Source: Competibacter sp963695105
Lineage (GTDB): Bacteria > Pseudomonadota > Gammaproteobacteria > Competibacterales > Competibacteraceae
Direction of reading: 5' to 3'
NCBI GenBank assembly: GCA_963695105.1
Contig: CAVOGC010000034.1
Span: 1-64,000 of the forward strand
DNA length: 64,000 bases
The translations under genes and the position numbers were made by a program. Below are positions 62,793 to 64,000 of the stretch, in pieces (the first letter of the stretch is position 1; every line of letters begins with the position of its first letter). The notes below the pieces were generated by a model. The model was not told where the DNA came from and made no database searches. It was given only the letters and a program-made list of their open reading frames with translations.

Positions 62793-62974
62793 GCGGTGGT
62801 GTCCTTCGCTTCGCGGCGATGTTTGGCCATCCACGCTTCAATGTCGGCCGGCGTCACCCGCCAACCGGCCGGGGTATCGGCGCCGGTCAATTCTCCCTTG
62901 CGTAGCCACTTGCGGATCGTTTCCGGCGTCACCTTCAACACCTTGGCGACCTCTTCGGGTGTCATTATCTCCAT
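62789..62974 (-). CDS. Excisionase/MerR-like HTH DNA-binding protein
   Basis: 61 residues: MEIMTPEEVAKVLKVTPETI is the recognition region of the HTH_17/excisionase fold, followed by WLRKGELTGADTPAGWRVT (winged strand pair) and DIEAWMAKH. It is the first gene of a three-gene operon with the two coiled-coil proteins. It probably autoregulates through the repeats at 62991-63041. Confidence 0.82.
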   Translation of the reverse strand: MEIMTPEEVAKVLKVTPETIRKWLRKGELTGADTPAGWRVTPADIEAWMAKHRREAKDTTA

Positions 62975-62990
62975 GCTGGGTGCTCTCTAA

Positions 62991-63041
62991 CTTGATAATG
63001 TTAGCAAGTATCAAGCAGCATAAACTACACGTCAAGCAGCA
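62991..63041 (-). promoter_or_regulatory. Promoter and candidate operators of the HTH/coiled-coil operon
   Basis: On the minus strand, TTGACG (63035-63030), 17 bp, GATACT (63012-63007) form a good sigma-70 promoter. TGCTGCTTGA occurs twice (63041-63032 and 63020-63011), a 21-bp period that places both copies on one face of the helix. An inverted pair CTTGATA/TATCAAG (62991-62997, 63009-63015) overlaps the -10. Confidence 0.6.
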
Positions 63042-63183
63042 AAAAAACATTCATGATAAGGGGGCTGTTCCTGAGCGCTGTCTACAGTTCCGTGTGGGTC
63101 CGGACGAGCCTGATGCTCGACAGCGCGCAATTGCAGAGGACTCACCACGCGGGCCGAAGAAGTCACGGTGGACCTTCTCTTTT

Positions 63184-64000
63184 TCAGCGACAGGGTGCGA
63201 GTCGCGCCGCGCCGCGCCACAACGCCGCTTCCGCCTGCTTGCGTTCGGTGATGTTCTCGTGCGCGATCAGCACGACCGGGCGGGCGCCGCCCAGATGGAA
63301 AACGCGCATTTCAAACCAGCGCGGCTCGGTGGGCGAATGACAGGGGTATTCCATGCTGAAATACCGTTGCGTGCCGTCGAGCACGTGGCAGAGACCGCGC
63401 AGCGCGGCTTGCGCGTCGGCGCGGTCCTGGGTGGTCAGCGCCTTGCGACAGACCACCAGATAGTCGGCCCCGACTTGGCACCCCACGCCCCCGCCATTCC
63501 GCGCGGCAAAGCGCCGCCACGCCGCGTTGACCCGGATCATCATGCCCCGCGCGTCCAACAGGGCGGTATGCGCGGTGAGCGCGTCCAGCGCTTCCTGGAG
63601 CGAGATTTCGCTCTGGCGGAGCGCCGCTTCCGCCCGCTGGCGGGCGGTGAGGTCCAGCGCCACGATCCGCCAACCCCGACCGGCGGCGAAGGCCACGCTC
63701 ACCCCCTCAAGCGACACGCGGCGGCCCGGCGCCCCCGCCGGGGCGAAGGCGGCTTCACCCCTGGCCCCGGACGCACTGGCCCGGACCGCGTCGAGAAAGG
63801 CATGGAAGGCCGGCCGAGTTTGATCGGACACGAAGGTCTCCAACCGCTGGCCGAGCAGGCGGGAGCGCTCCTGGCCCAGCAGGGTCGCGCCGGCTGGATT
63901 GGCCGCCTGGATCGTCCCGTCAGCGGCGAGCACGAAAGCGCCCACCGGCGTCAAGTGGCCACCGTCGTGGTGCTCCAAGCGCCCTTCGTTCTGGGCGCGC
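63184..64000 (-). CDS. PAS-domain signalling protein (partial at its start, no output domain)
   Basis: The frame is open to the window edge, so the N-terminus is outside. A first PAS domain includes GAFVLAADGTIQAANPAGATL and a second LLDARGMMIRVNAAWRRFA, followed by the usual PAS-associated end ENITERKQAEAAL. In most relatives another PAS, GGDEF or kinase domain follows at this point. Here the protein ends after WRGAARLAPCR at 63184, so it looks truncated. Possible PAS ligands cannot be told from sequence. Confidence 0.8.
   Translation of the reverse strand, partial: RAQNEGRLEHHDGGHLTPVGAFVLAADGTIQAANPAGATLLGQERSRLLGQRLETFVSDQTRPAFHAFLDAVRASASGARGEAAFAPAGAPGRRVSLEGVSVAFAAGRGWRIVALDLTARQRAEAALRQSEISLQEALDALTAHTALLDARGMMIRVNAAWRRFAARNGGGVGCQVGADYLVVCRKALTTQDRADAQAALRGLCHVLDGTQRYFSMEYPCHSPTEPRWFEMRVFHLGGARPVVLIAHENITERKQAEAALWRGAARLAPCR

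Overview
The window reads as a GC-rich gammaproteobacterial chromosome. The ATP synthase operon has the gammaproteobacterial order I-B-E-F-H-A-G-D-C, with parAB-rsmG upstream and glmU downstream. There are also the clusters hemA-prfA-prmC and lolB-ispE-tRNA-Gln-prs-rplY-pth. A propionate-CoA ligase, malate dehydrogenase, sugar PTS and many insertion sequences would suit a glycogen-accumulating relative of Candidatus Competibacter/Contendobacter. That placement is an inference from gene content and protein style, not a measured one.

Layout. 1-10.3 kb is core: the 5' end of glmU, a clear terminator, the complete atp operon, parB, parA and rsmG, all on the minus strand. 10.4-20.4 kb is a copper-handling island. 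A plus-strand operon (His-rich repeat protein, cupredoxin, CopA-type multicopper oxidase, CopB-like protein with a frameshift, BNR-repeat protein) lies behind a candidate sigma-54 promoter with an upstream dyad. A minus-strand operon (MerR-type regulator, NtrC-type response regulator, histidine kinase) diverges from a copper P-type ATPase through a mer-type operator. 20.5-21.2 kb holds decayed remnants that look like a betaine-lipid synthase and a PlcP-type phosphoesterase. 21.5-25.9 kb encodes a IIA-HPr-EI fusion and a IIC-IIB-IIB sugar permease. 26-48 kb is mostly housekeeping: sirtuin, PBP1C, CreA, alanine dehydrogenase, prmC/prfA/hemA, TPR lipoprotein, lolB, ispE, tRNA-Gln, prs, rplY, pth, waaA, cysZ, mdh and prpE.

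48.6-62.3 kb is an accessory region built largely of insertion sequences inside insertion sequences. An IS110 element is split by an IS4/IS701-like element. An ISAs1 element is split by an IS630 element. An ISAzo13 element is split by an IS1 element. An IS6 element abuts IS701 debris, and a 129-bp miniature inverted-repeat element supplies the stop codon of a CocE-type hydrolase gene. Survivors among them are an AbrB/Doc toxin-antitoxin pair with a perfect operator palindrome and a truncated ATP-grasp/CocE pair. 62.3-64 kb carries a small unrecognised module (excisionase-like HTH protein plus two tandemly duplicated coiled-coil proteins) and a PAS-domain protein that runs off the window.

Data quality. 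Three otherwise intact genes (copB, waaA, mdh) each contain exactly one surplus base. waaA and mdh are core genes, so residual assembly or sequencing indels are as likely as true pseudogenes.
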